Shown piece after piece: positions 41,501 through 51,300 of a DNA stretch of 64,000 nt; positions within the stretch are counted from its first letter, which is position 1, and each line of letters starts with the position of its first letter. Both the position numbers and the translations under genes were made by a program. A model generated the notes under the pieces. It did no database searches, had not been told where the DNA came from, and saw nothing but the letters and a program-made list of their open reading frames with translations. The stretch comes from Tritrichomonas musculus (Eukaryota > Parabasalia > Tritrichomonadida > Tritrichomonadidae). The stretch spans positions 434,001 through 498,000 of the forward strand of contig JAPFFF010000033.1 in assembly GCA_039105265.1 (NCBI GenBank), given 5' to 3'.

Positions 41501-42077
41501 TAACAACGTTTATGTTAAGAAGATGAAGCCTATATATAATCACTTCAACCTACCACAATTTGGGGCATCAGTTCTCTCATGGAGTAAGCATATTATGAAT
41601 AGAGTTATGAATACGGCTGAGCAACACGGCATCAATATATATTATCAAGATACTGATAGCATGCATATTATGGAAGATGATGTTGAACGCATCGCAAAAA
41701 TATATAATTCAAAATATGGGAGACAATTGATTGGTAAGCAGATGTGTCAGTTTCATATTGATTTTGACAGATTTGATGGTGCTGTTGGCGAAGTCCATTC
41801 ACGTAAACTGATAGCGCTTGGTAAGAAATCATATCTAGATATACTGGTCGATGAGAATGGCAACGAAGGATATCATATTAGAATGAAAGGTGTTCCTAAA
41901 CAATGTATTCTCAATTATTGTAAGCATCATAATATTAGTGTTGAAGAATTATATGAGCTCATGTATAATGGTGAGGAGATTACATTTAACCTACTCGATG
42001 GTGCCAATTGTTTTCGCAAAAATAAATTGTATCAGCAAATCAATCTCCCTCAATTTAATAGGACGATGAAGTTTTAA
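38547..42077 (+). CDS. Polinton protein-primed DNA polymerase B with OTU-like region
   Basis: A 1,176-residue family B polymerase. In order: LPGF module (residues 8-55); a Cys/His region with DNCFVYACIQSG near 305 and HYMI near 394 that resembles an OTU-type cysteine peptidase; exonuclease motifs SDYETN (about 510), FHNLKYDA (560) and YCKKDC (704); polymerase motif A DFDAVSLYPSAM (797), motif B KLLLNSIYGKS (937) and motif C YYQDTDSMH (1031). The insertions and size fit protein-primed Polinton polymerases. It replicates the element's own DNA. It starts at TAAATG. The gene ends 110 bp before the end of the convergent fibre gene. Confidence 0.93.
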   Translation: MKNKLLSKLTKRDILSLPGFANKTASLRELKGELSNRLISMHINRRGVCVDDYIRAFDKDDNKLFATIRKGKSSHINRVQQRNQYKNSIRDNALEERLILNIPINLYQSKTDERIQYEKRIKDVVNKRNFQKYMTEYMLYVNRRISFDVLIGDDEDKRLAFCEALRKCYSLKGDERPVVKAHSLDGTYKYFTLSDKWMIDNTIGHIAGTVDLIEDASDVNPNYNSTFIPVRYEALFVTKSKFKKTTTFSIQKLDPDTNTVYNEEIEIDEDFRNMYDGGFFPYINLSNIDLTDYHIFSSIDKNNYKDNCFVYACIQSGVFEIDEINHLRNYIRTKRVPCNRIISVAKEFKCHFIIRRIDESKDTRHQYNVRIDTRKKPWAKDYVRTVDLLLYKNHYMINKNIMATTYYLEHRDELDEKFAHIPIDRRVLIKGVNKDTPLYKNEGTTPMIILRKMFDLNLFREIKNCELNILATTEFNNNLNDYVDLNYDEELCCKPIKTDTNYGKQWSRIYYSDYETNSTVSPHVPYLNCTAWRDGAYIHSISFTGDNINEQLLDYLQDQSLTYFHNLKYDACFFMNTYGWRPKILERAGTILQIIMNKYIDNKIVKTLTFRNSYSLINKPLRKFASMFNLDVHKEIMAYKLYTEHNIKRCIVPALEFQIQYYDEKKDEKSLHEIARDFKQLIENAKIADAYDSLNIDIMKYAKFYCKKDCIVLMKGLEKFNEDLMKIFHETKINMLNIHNYISISAIGYDFAKRYGCFNGCYELSGKPQNFILRCVSGGRTMTANNDKQYIEGRIQDFDAVSLYPSAMRIMNGVPKGKPKIIPANVSKEELLRYDTFFAEINITKIKCKSDIDYKFGHVFHRDDNGSKIFDNNPVTHFYIDKIAFMDLMEFYDFDYEFIRGYYFNEGFNTTINKFIDKLFRLRLRYQRACNPLEQTIKLLLNSIYGKSILKAIPIETKSVPKEKIYNYIWRNYNYISEITETDNINNVYVKKMKPIYNHFNLPQFGASVLSWSKHIMNRVMNTAEQHGINIYYQDTDSMHIMEDDVERIAKIYNSKYGRQLIGKQMCQFHIDFDRFDGAVGEVHSRKLIALGKKSYLDILVDENGNEGYHIRMKGVPKQCILNYCKHHNISVEELYELMYNGEEITFNLLDGANCFRKNKLYQQINLPQFNRTMKF

Positions 42078-42089
42078 TATTTTTGATTG

Positions 42090-42180
42090 GCTAGCTGATG
42101 ACTAACTTGTTAGCTACTATGGGACAGCAAAAATGCTGTTCCAAGAGTCAACGGGATTTCCCGCAGAGAATCTCGTACCT
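42090..42180. terminator. hairpin cluster between convergent polymerase and fibre genes
   Basis: Three short hairpins follow one another: CTAAC/GTTAG (42102-42113), GGGACAGCA/TGCTGTTCC (42121-42142, one G-T pair) and CGGGA/TCCCG (42152-42163). They fill the 109-bp gap between two convergent stop codons and are GC-richer than their surroundings. A two-way transcript end is one reading; function is inferred from position. Confidence 0.4.
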
Positions 42181-42186
42181 ACCTCC

Positions 42187-45100
42187 TTATAATGAATGTA
42201 TTCCATTCTTGGTATTATCTTCAGCTAAGATACCATTTGATGAAAAGAATGACCCACCAATCAATATGAAATTAGCTGTTGGATTGACCATTAAATTGCT
42301 ACTATTTAATGGAAATTCAATATTGTTTAACCAGATCTTATTTGGTTCGCATTGGTATTCATACGTAGGTGTATTTTTAACATTGAATGATATATTAATT
42401 TTAATTTCTTTTTCACTGGCAACATTATTTTTGTTTTCATGATATGTCAAATAGAGGGTTGCCTCATATGCATCAAATGGTTGTTCGAATTGGTAACGAA
42501 TGCTAGTACTATTTGGTACGCTGAATGTATACTTAATTCGCGTTAATCTATTCGCTAATGCTGCTAATCTTGATTCAAAAGATTCTATGGTTGCTTTCAA
42601 ATTTGTGTTCTCAGTTACCAAATTTTCTATCCTTGTCTTCAGTTCATCATAATCACTTTTTAATGCATAATTTGACAAATCAACTGGTTCTGGGATATCT
42701 GTTTTCAAAGCAAAAGTGTTCGACACATATCTTGCTGAATAAGCGTTTTTGTCTGTTGGTTCGATATTTTTGGTTATTGAACATGATAAAATTTCCGGTG
42801 TTTCACCACTTCCTGGATTGATTAATTCATGGGAGCTATACAGAATCCAAAGACCAGAATTACTTCCTTCGATGCGCATTATCTGAGAGGGTTGTTCGTC
42901 ATCATCGTCATTGTACGAATAATCTATGTGAACATAATGAGCCGTATAGAAATTGTTTGATGAGACAATATCCAACCCATATTGCTCAATCATTTCATGA
43001 TATGTGTCGTAATCCAAATCAGGAATTGTATTATTGACGATTTTGAATTGAATAGTTGTTTGCCCCTCAATAATTTCTGGAATAATGCTTTTCATAGCAT
43101 AATTGGTTAAATCAACAGGTTCAGGTATATCTTTCTTTAATGCATACTCCTTTAGTACATCATTGACCTCATCAACCGTGGGGTACTCGTTTATGATTGT
43201 AGCTAGTGAAGCATCATTAGATTTGGTCTGTTCATGGATAGCATCAATTTTATTATGAAGAGCATTTATGTCACAGGTATAGGCTAAATCATTTGGTGTA
43301 AATGACATCCTCCTAACACAAGTATTCTCCTTGATAGTAATAGTATTGACTTTAACATTTTGGGGATTAGGTATGATTATAATCTTATCATTGAGAGTGC
43401 ATGTTGGGAAGTAATCGCAACCTTCATATTGACTAACACTACCATTGTCTATAGTAATTGTAACAATATATTCCTCATAGTCTATATCATTGAATTCGCT
43501 AATAAACATTAACATCAGCCTAACTTTGATAGTTCCATTTGTAATCACATCTTCAGCTTCAAGATGAACATCCTTATTGACTAGCTTACCAACAATATCA
43601 ATAGTGTCATCTCTAACTAAATTATTTTTGGAAATATAGATATCATCAAGTAGGGTTGTATTAAATTCAACCTCATTTATTTTTTCAGCTAATAGTCTAA
43701 ATGCTGGTTTCAATGACTCCCTGAAGTGGTTGCATAAATCGATAGCATCTCTATAGGTTGTAATGGTTGTTGAGGGGTTGTTAACATCATCAGTATATTC
43801 GACAGCAACTTTATCTGCATCGCACCAATTTATGATTGGAGTTAAATCAGTTGTAGTTGACCTTGCTATTTTTAATGGAGGTAGGTTGCTTCCATCACCT
43901 AGATGATATAAAGCTTGCTCACCTTGGGATATACCTTCAATGGTTGAATCTATACCAGCTTTAGTGATTGTGAACCCTGTTCGAAATAACGTCAATCCAA
44001 CATTGGCTATGCTACCAGCCGTGCCGATGACTCCAAATGCCAGGGCTACATTTGATACGATTCGAACCTGGTCGATATCATCTTGCAAGTGTTGAGTAAT
44101 TCTTTTAGTCTCACCCATTTCTGCATTTAATGTATCCACTCTACTGGTCAAATCTTTAACATCATAACTAACTACATCAAAGTTGTTAGTGAGTACATTC
44201 AAATCACTCCTCATGGTAGTAATATTATCAGCCGTAATGACCTTAGATGATGTTATATTGTAATCAGTATATAAGGTTGTCGCGGCATCTGGTCTCGGGA
44301 GTACTTCATAATATTGTTGGTCGATTATATATTTGAATGCGTTAGTTGATGGGTCCCAATTCACTTCATCAATGGGGTCCGTGAAATCTTTCTTCAAATA
44401 TAGTTCAATATTTTTGGTATCTGTATTAATTTTAGTAGTAGAATATTCATAGCTAATCTTCTCAATCGTATCTAGGATTGGGATGACATCAACATATACC
44501 TTGCCATTCTTTTGAGCATGGAACCCATCTGGTTTGAATGATAACCTAGTGCCAGTAATCGAATCCCCCAAATATATATCCAAATATATCTTATCAATCA
44601 GGTCGGTTCGAATTCCCTCGATGTTATCCATTGATAAATATAAAATGATGGTACCATAATACCCTGGATGTAACGAGTTCGATAGACCATCTGTTAAATG
44701 GTTCTCGTAAGCATATGTCATATTCCATTCACTACCATCTCTAATAGTACCATCATTCATTTGAATTTTGAATACATGTTTATAGTTTTTCAATAGCGAA
44801 TGCATCAAACCATTCCCTTCATTTGTAATTATCGACTCGTGCAAATCTGTTTGCTTAATAGTTATCCAGCAACCGTAGCAATCGTTAGTTTTCTTACTGG
44901 GTCGAAGATTCCATTTGGTGATAACTTTAGAATTGAGTCTACCTTGGATATTATTACCTGTCCAATAGCCTTTATTGGAATGGGTCTCATCAGCACACCA
45001 TTTCAATGACCAATGGTTACCAAAACAATGTTCTGTAAACTTGAATTCGAGTTGGTCTGGTATAGTATAATCATCAGGCACCTCAAATATAATTTTGTAG

Positions 45101-47346
45101 TAATCCTCATCCTGTATAATGTAATCCTGAATAATGGATGGCTTATAGAAGTAGTGGACATCACTTTTATGAAGCTTCAACGCATTATCAGCAATTATGG
45201 TTTTACATTTAATAGGCTTATCCGTTTTCAATAGAGTTGGTGTGTATTCATTCATAATTGATAACTCTCCATTGAGGAATAACTTATGGGGATGAAATGG
45301 TAACTTTTTATCAAATGCTATATAAAACTTACCATCGAGGTCATTTTGGTCAGCAGGTCCAATGGATCTTGTTGCGATTAAAGAACTATCATTGATGATA
45401 CAGAAATTTTGATACGTATCAAATTTGATTACTGGACACACTATCTTATTATTTTTGGATACAATATAGAACTCTTTAATATATCTCCCCTTGCTATCAT
45501 ATATAACATTCTTTCGCAATACAATTTTGAAAACTGGTCCGCTATGATTGAGGAAGGCTTGTTTTTGTTCATCAGGAACATTAATAACTAATAGATTACA
45601 TTCGATATTATTAATAGTATTTGTTAATGAAGATACATCCTTGTTTGTAATTATGAATTCATCAATACCTGCCTCATTAACAAAATTGGAGTCACCACTG
45701 GGGATTGAATCTAATCTATCCATGACATAATTATGAGCCTCACATAAATTATTCACTAAATCAATTGTATCAAATATAACTGATGCTGCGTCTAATATTG
45801 GGTTATCATCAGTTAGTATATCAATCTCGTCGCTAAGAGTTGTTGGTGTATCTTTTTTCTTGAGACGTTTTCCAATGGATGCATGGTCTCTCATCATCTC
45901 CTCAAACTTTAATTTATGTTCCGTTGGAGTAAGCTTCTTATAAGTCTTCTCCTCATTGAAAATGTATTTGGTTCCATATATAATCAGTAATAATGTCAAT
46001 TGAAACGTGCCTGCACATATTAGAAAATTATCAGGTTCTTGGAGCCATTTAATGAAGCTACTAAAGTTATCAAATACTTTATGTATAGTAGTTGAACCTA
46101 CCGTTGGTAGTGAATCGACAACTTTATCTTTAAACGTGATTAGATAACGGCATAGTTTCCCCGTCGTATCGATTGCATAATGCCAGATGTATCCTGAATT
46201 ATTATATAATGATTCCATCAACGATGCCGTCATATTATATGCGATTCGATTCATGAATGAAACATCTGAGAGTGTGTATGATAATAGCTTACCAGTTATA
46301 GAGAATGTACTTTTCAATAGAAGTAGCATAAAACTTGATGTCTTGACCACTACATTGATAACTTTATCCATGTTATCGTGACTGATAGGTGACTTGTTTT
46401 CAATCAGTGTATCCACATCTTCGATATCATACTCCTTATTATCATCTGGGTTCACGATGACATCATATTTGGTTGGCTCGACTGGGAGGTCATCACCTGA
46501 TGGAGCTTTTTGACACTTCACTTTGCGTATCTCATATCTATCATTTATTTTTAGGACAACGAGGTACTCCATATTCTCAAGTGTATTCAAGAGATTTGTT
46601 ATATCACTATTGGAAGCAGTTGATATATCATTTTGAAGACCATTCAATATTTGTAATAGGTTTGCATTATTGGTATTGAGACTGGTGAATAGATTGGCAT
46701 ATGTTTTGATATTATTTGTTGCATTGAGATTATTTGATAATGAGGAGCCAAATAAATTCAGTTGACCATTAGGATATATATCTGTATTCTCAAATCCGGA
46801 TTTCTTCACAAACTCATTCATGTTAGATAATAATGATTGAATCGAAGTATTGGATGAGTTGTATGTTTTGATGACATCATTTATACTTGACGGATTGTGT
46901 GGTTGAATTATGTTGTTGTTATCGATATAATTCATTTGACTCAATGATATATCTGTGTTCGCCAAATCACTCAAATCGACCCCATCTATATTTAGGTCAT
47001 GTATATATTTGGTTAGATTATTAAAATTGGTTCTCAATAATTCCATCAGTTTATTATAAGTGGTACAATATTGTGTATTTGTAGCACCATCAGCGAAGAC
47101 AGGTAAGCTTTGCCCACCAGTAATAGTTAAATCTTTAAATGAATCAATTTTAAAGTCCTTTCCTAATGCCATTTGGTCAACTTCAGCTTTGCTATATATA
47201 TTATTGAATGCGACTGGTTCACCATCCTCTCGTGTGAAACTGAATTGTTCGTTACCTTCATCATCTTCAGCTACTTCTATCGACAAACCTTTATCCTTTA
47301 ACTTGGTTGCTTCATTACAACGAAAAGCATATGGTACAATAGACAT
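42187..47346 (-). CDS. giant fibre-like protein of Polinton 1 (1,719 aa)
   Basis: The N-terminus (MSIVPYAFRCNEA, EDDEGNEQFSFTREDGE, FNNIYSKAEVDQM) matches that of the 2,095-residue protein of element 2. A membrane-like segment lies near residue 450 (FQLTLLLIIYGTKYIF). The middle is beta-rich with a shared block (KTIIADNALKLHKSDVHYFY). A hydrophobic pair lies near 1100 (VALAFGVIGTAGSIANVG). The C-terminal third has coiled-coil and phage-fibre-like pieces (DLSNYALKSDYDELKTRIE). No enzyme motif is visible. Size, coiled coils and its head-to-head partner suggest a virion fibre or entry protein; that role is inferred. Confidence 0.65.
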   Translation of the reverse strand: MSIVPYAFRCNEATKLKDKGLSIEVAEDDEGNEQFSFTREDGEPVAFNNIYSKAEVDQMALGKDFKIDSFKDLTITGGQSLPVFADGATNTQYCTTYNKLMELLRTNFNNLTKYIHDLNIDGVDLSDLANTDISLSQMNYIDNNNIIQPHNPSSINDVIKTYNSSNTSIQSLLSNMNEFVKKSGFENTDIYPNGQLNLFGSSLSNNLNATNNIKTYANLFTSLNTNNANLLQILNGLQNDISTASNSDITNLLNTLENMEYLVVLKINDRYEIRKVKCQKAPSGDDLPVEPTKYDVIVNPDDNKEYDIEDVDTLIENKSPISHDNMDKVINVVVKTSSFMLLLLKSTFSITGKLLSYTLSDVSFMNRIAYNMTASLMESLYNNSGYIWHYAIDTTGKLCRYLITFKDKVVDSLPTVGSTTIHKVFDNFSSFIKWLQEPDNFLICAGTFQLTLLLIIYGTKYIFNEEKTYKKLTPTEHKLKFEEMMRDHASIGKRLKKKDTPTTLSDEIDILTDDNPILDAASVIFDTIDLVNNLCEAHNYVMDRLDSIPSGDSNFVNEAGIDEFIITNKDVSSLTNTINNIECNLLVINVPDEQKQAFLNHSGPVFKIVLRKNVIYDSKGRYIKEFYIVSKNNKIVCPVIKFDTYQNFCIINDSSLIATRSIGPADQNDLDGKFYIAFDKKLPFHPHKLFLNGELSIMNEYTPTLLKTDKPIKCKTIIADNALKLHKSDVHYFYKPSIIQDYIIQDEDYYKIIFEVPDDYTIPDQLEFKFTEHCFGNHWSLKWCADETHSNKGYWTGNNIQGRLNSKVITKWNLRPSKKTNDCYGCWITIKQTDLHESIITNEGNGLMHSLLKNYKHVFKIQMNDGTIRDGSEWNMTYAYENHLTDGLSNSLHPGYYGTIILYLSMDNIEGIRTDLIDKIYLDIYLGDSITGTRLSFKPDGFHAQKNGKVYVDVIPILDTIEKISYEYSTTKINTDTKNIELYLKKDFTDPIDEVNWDPSTNAFKYIIDQQYYEVLPRPDAATTLYTDYNITSSKVITADNITTMRSDLNVLTNNFDVVSYDVKDLTSRVDTLNAEMGETKRITQHLQDDIDQVRIVSNVALAFGVIGTAGSIANVGLTLFRTGFTITKAGIDSTIEGISQGEQALYHLGDGSNLPPLKIARSTTTDLTPIINWCDADKVAVEYTDDVNNPSTTITTYRDAIDLCNHFRESLKPAFRLLAEKINEVEFNTTLLDDIYISKNNLVRDDTIDIVGKLVNKDVHLEAEDVITNGTIKVRLMLMFISEFNDIDYEEYIVTITIDNGSVSQYEGCDYFPTCTLNDKIIIIPNPQNVKVNTITIKENTCVRRMSFTPNDLAYTCDINALHNKIDAIHEQTKSNDASLATIINEYPTVDEVNDVLKEYALKKDIPEPVDLTNYAMKSIIPEIIEGQTTIQFKIVNNTIPDLDYDTYHEMIEQYGLDIVSSNNFYTAHYVHIDYSYNDDDDEQPSQIMRIEGSNSGLWILYSSHELINPGSGETPEILSCSITKNIEPTDKNAYSARYVSNTFALKTDIPEPVDLSNYALKSDYDELKTRIENLVTENTNLKATIESFESRLAALANRLTRIKYTFSVPNSTSIRYQFEQPFDAYEATLYLTYHENKNNVASEKEIKINISFNVKNTPTYEYQCEPNKIWLNNIEFPLNSSNLMVNPTANFILIGGSFFSSNGILAEDNTKNGIHSL

Positions 47347-47362
47347 TTTAACAGATAGTAAA

Positions 47363-48109
47363 ATGTTGTGTTCAGTTAATAGTAATGCAACAGATTATAG
47401 TCTGGTGAAACTAAATGTAGACATACCTTGGAAATGTGATTACGTGAAGTATTATGTTTCCTCAATCAATACAAAGGGGAATATATTGATAGTAACTAAG
47501 GATGACTATTTGATGTTTTCATATGAGGACGGAAATAATGAACGTTCGCTGATGATAGAATTTAAAGACACATATTATTACTCAATGCTTGGATTGGTTA
47601 AATACTTGAATAGTTGTCAAAACATAATTGTGTTCAAAAATATTGATGGTAGGACAATGAGTTTATCGAGTCAGCATAAAGTATCGTTCATTAGAGGTTC
47701 TCATAGAGCTAAACTGATAACAGGATTATATAGTGTAAAGAATGAAGTTGTTATACCTGCCAACAATGAGACAGTTGTACCTGATTTGCCAATATTGGAT
47801 TATGCCAATAGATTATATCTCGTATCACTACAAGGTCAAGCTGTACATAGTATTATAGGAGAACATGAATATACACCATCCGTGATTGCAACAGTTGATA
47901 CTGTTATAGAACCACAGGCACCTATTATAATTGATTACGATTCATCTAAACCAATCAAAATTAAAACATTTACCGATTCACTAAAACACATCGAAATGAG
48001 GCTAGTAGATTTCATGTACCAACCTGTCATATTAAAGTCTCCATTATTTGTCAACATTAAAATTAAACCTGCAGGGACAACTAATATTGACACGCCAACG
48101 AATCATTAA
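47363..48109 (+). CDS. putative Polinton 1 minor capsid (penton-like) protein
   Basis: 248 residues from the ATG at 47363. The frame stays open upstream to 47060, but that part lies inside the fibre gene on the other strand, and the element 2 homologue (54680-55417) starts at the equivalent place. Shared signatures: IPWKCDYVKYYVSSINT, SHRAKLITGLY, VPDLPIL, LYLVSLQGQ, and the closing VDFMYQPVILKSPLFVNIKIK. A beta-rich protein of this length with a final PVxLxSPLFVxIKI strand fits the single jelly-roll minor capsid protein of Polintons. Fold not confirmed. Its start is 16 bp from the fibre start. Confidence 0.6.
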   Translation: MLCSVNSNATDYSLVKLNVDIPWKCDYVKYYVSSINTKGNILIVTKDDYLMFSYEDGNNERSLMIEFKDTYYYSMLGLVKYLNSCQNIIVFKNIDGRTMSLSSQHKVSFIRGSHRAKLITGLYSVKNEVVIPANNETVVPDLPILDYANRLYLVSLQGQAVHSIIGEHEYTPSVIATVDTVIEPQAPIIIDYDSSKPIKIKTFTDSLKHIEMRLVDFMYQPVILKSPLFVNIKIKPAGTTNIDTPTNH

Positions 48110-48114
48110 GCTTG

Positions 48115-48264
48115 GATTCAATTAAAGATTTATTTTTGAGTAGGTATCGGGTGTACATGAAGTGGTTGCATGAATAGATGTATGAGATGAGATATGGGAG
48201 ATGATTGCATGAGTGGATGTGTGTGATGGTTGCATGAGATGATTTGCGATACAAGATATGGGAG
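48115..48264. repeat. right terminal inverted repeat of Polinton 1
   Basis: A perfect 150-bp reverse complement of 26932-27081. It starts 5 bp after the minor capsid stop. The outer minisatellite and hairpin seen at the left end are not present here; the sequence changes abruptly at 48265. Confidence 0.9.
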
Positions 48265-48375
48265 AAGTAGTATACGTTAGGCTGTGCGCCCTTAACGGTC
48301 GCCCAGACCTAACTGCGCCGATGATTTCACTAGGGATAGGTTTAAGCAAAAAAAATAAATAGAATTAGCTAACAT
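48265..48375. other. junction between the two Polinton elements, GC-rich dyad
   Basis: 48266-48345 is strikingly GC-rich for this locus and contains GTTAGGCTGTGCGCCC facing an imperfect inverted partner CGCCCAGACCTAAC. It fills the short gap between the end of element 1 and the stop of the element 2 fibre gene. I cannot identify it. Confidence 0.5.
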
Positions 48376-51300
48376 TTATGGTTTTGAATAAACTTCAAGA
48401 TATGTTTGACGATGATATAATGATGAACCAAATGAATCCTGTAGTTCATCTGGAACTTTACAATAACCATTTGAATCTTGAGTTAAGGGTTCTGTATTTC
48501 CATTTAATTCATCAATATAATAAAAACATTCCTCAGTCTCTACATCATATTTGAATCTGACATAGTGTTTGACATCATTATTATCAGTAAATACTCCAAC
48601 ATATTCTGTATCATCATTATACGTAACAAAACATATATCGAAATAAAGGACACCCCCTCCTCTCTCAATAATATCTATAAAATCATTTTCACCAACTTCA
48701 TGATATGTAAACCCTTGATAGAAATCAGGCAAAGTTGGCCCATGTGGTTCAAGTGCATAAATCCTGGCTTCAAAAGCGGCTATCGTAGCCTTCAAGGTTG
48801 TATTTTCAGCCTCTAATGTCTCAATTCTGCCTTTGAGCACATCTAAAGCCTCATTTGTTTCATCAACAGTAGGATAAGTATTCATTATTTTTGCTATGTT
48901 TTCATCGTTTGTATGTGAGTTTTCTTCTATTTGATCAATCTTTTTATTAAGCGCATCAATGTCACTCATATATGCTATATCATTTACAGAATATTTCATA
49001 CTTCTTATCGCTGTGTTCTCTTTGATGCTGATTGCACTAATTCTATGTCTCTTTGGGTTATCAATAATTATAGTTTTGTCTTGGAGAGATGCAGTTGGAA
49101 AGTTCTCTGTGCCCTCATAGTTCGATATCTCTCCATTTGATATATGAATTATTGGATAATTCTCTTCATAGTCTATATCATTATATTCGCTTACTTTCAT
49201 GATCATAATCCTGACTTTGATAATTCCTTCACTTATTGTATCCTCAGCTTCTAAATGTATTTTGCCATCAATTAATTTGCCATTAATGTCAATTGTATCG
49301 TCTCTTTTCAAATCACTTTTTGAAATAAAATCATTATATTCAAATTCATTGGCTATTTCATCGATCTTTAAGGCCAATAATTTTAAAATAGGTTTCAATG
49401 TTTCTCTGAATTGATTACATAATTCATAAGCGGCTTCAACTGATAACGAATATTCTTCTGGATTTTCATCTTCGTTATCAAAAGTTATATCGTCTAATTG
49501 TTTATATTCTGAATTACACCAATTAATAACAGGTGAAATATCGGTGGTTATGCTTCTAACAGCAATATTTCCGAACATAATTCGTAATCTGGTCCAATCA
49601 GGAGCACCCAAAACTCTGGACCTACTAAACATACCTCTGAAAAAGCTAGAAAAAGCTGCTTTTAAAATTCTGATACCATGTGGAAAAAGTTGCATGCCGA
49701 TAGATGCTGCACTCCCCACTGTACCTGCAATACCAAAAGCTAGGGCTGTATATGAAACAATTCTTAAATTCTTAACGTCATGTTCTAAATGTTGAGTTAT
49801 GTCTTTGACTTGAACCATTTCTGAATCAAGTACGTTAACTCTATGATTCATTTCATTCAAATCGTACGATACGACATCCAAATTATTTGTCACTAAATTT
49901 AAATCACTTCTCATCGTCGTGATGTTATCGGCGGTTATGATTTTAGAACTTGTGATATTATAATCTGTATAAAGTGTGGTTGCTGCATTTGGATTTGGTG
50001 TTATTTCATAAAATTGTTGCTGAATAATATATTTGAAAGGATTCATAATTCCATCCCAATTGACCTCATCTACTGGATCCACCAAATCCTTTTTCAGATA
50101 TAATTCAATATTTCTATGACTTGCATCAATTTTTGAATCTTCATAACGATAAGAGATTTTTTCAATTGTATCGAGAACACCGATAGTATCGCAATAAGCT
50201 GTATCGTTCCTTTCAACATGGTGAACTCCCTCAAGGCGAAATGACATTCGATTTGCTATATCTGAATTTGGTGAATAGATATCCAAGAAAATTTCCTCAA
50301 TGTTTTTCACCTCAAAAGTTCGTTTCGAATAATTATATATTAATATTTCAATTGCATAAAGATCATAGCCTTCAACCGAATGACTGAAATTTGTGTTTCC
50401 CCAATCAACACCTATTTCATTTCCATCTTTCAAAGTACCATCATTAAATTTCACTTTCAATTCAATTTTGCCATCTTTTTCCCATCCTTCTCCTCTAACA
50501 GGTCTTCTGATAAATGCTTGCATTAAATTCTTTTCATTAACATTTGTATACCATATATTATCAGTAAAGAATTGTTTATTCCAGTCATCATTCTTCATCA
50601 TAACACATGCACCAATAGCATCATAAGCATCTTTTTTGGCTCTTGTATTGCATTTATTTATTATTTTTCCATTTGATTTGCCTTGGATATTTTTGCCATC
50701 CCATTTTGTTCCATCCCATATTAAGTCCCATTTATTGCCAAAACAATATTCTGAGAATTTAAATTGTAAATGCGGTGGTATTGTATAATCTGAGGGTACT
50801 TCAAAAATCATTTTATAATTATCGTTATCTTCTGAAATAATTGAAGGCTTATAGAAATAATGAACGTCACTTTTGTGTAATTTGAGAGCATTATCTGCTT
50901 CAATTATTTTGCACTTAAAAACTGGTTTATTCGATTCAATTAAATCCTGACTTGTTTGATTCATTATACTCAAATCACCGTTCATCCATAACGTATATGG
51001 CACAATATTGAGACGCTCATCAAAAGCTATGAAAAATTGAGAGCTATCTTCAGAACATTTATTTGTATATCCTTTCGATTCTTCATCATAAGCTATTATC
51101 GGACATTGAATATGATTATCATGAACGCTTATGAAAAATTCTTTGATATATCGTCCTTCTGTGTCATAAACAACATCTTTTCTGAGAATTATTTTGAATA
51201 TATTCCCATTGAAAGCTTTCAATTTTTGTTCAATATCATCATCATTTATTTTAATTTTCAATATATTATAATTTACATTATTGATTGTTTTTGTATCCCC

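Larger units (their letters stand above)
26494..48264 (+). mobile_element. Polinton/Maverick element 1, largely whole
   Basis: A 21.8-kb self-synthesizing transposon. It carries the Polinton core: retroviral-type integrase, FtsK/A32-type ATPase, protein-primed DNA polymerase B, and inferred major and minor capsid proteins. It also has an opposite-strand HNH gene, a giant fibre-like gene and several accessory genes. Identical 150-bp inverted repeats lie at 26932-27081 and 48115-48264; the left side extends outward through a minisatellite to a 57-bp-armed hairpin at 26494-26756 that the right side lacks. All reading frames look open, so the copy looks whole apart from its unequal ends. Identical repeats argue for a recent insertion. 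Confidence 0.9.

Noticed and set aside
42102-42142. Hammerhead ribozyme, suggested by CTGATGA followed by a CTAAC/GTTAG hairpin
   Set aside because: The required GAAA after stem II and a matching cleavage arm are missing.
47060-47362. N-terminal extension of the minor capsid-like gene
   Set aside because: The extension overlaps the fibre gene on the other strand, has no counterpart in element 2, and the element 2 homologue begins at the equivalent of 47363.
48122-48349. 75-codon open frame in the right end of Polinton 1
   Set aside because: It is the inverted terminal repeat read in one frame, extended by the junction DNA.
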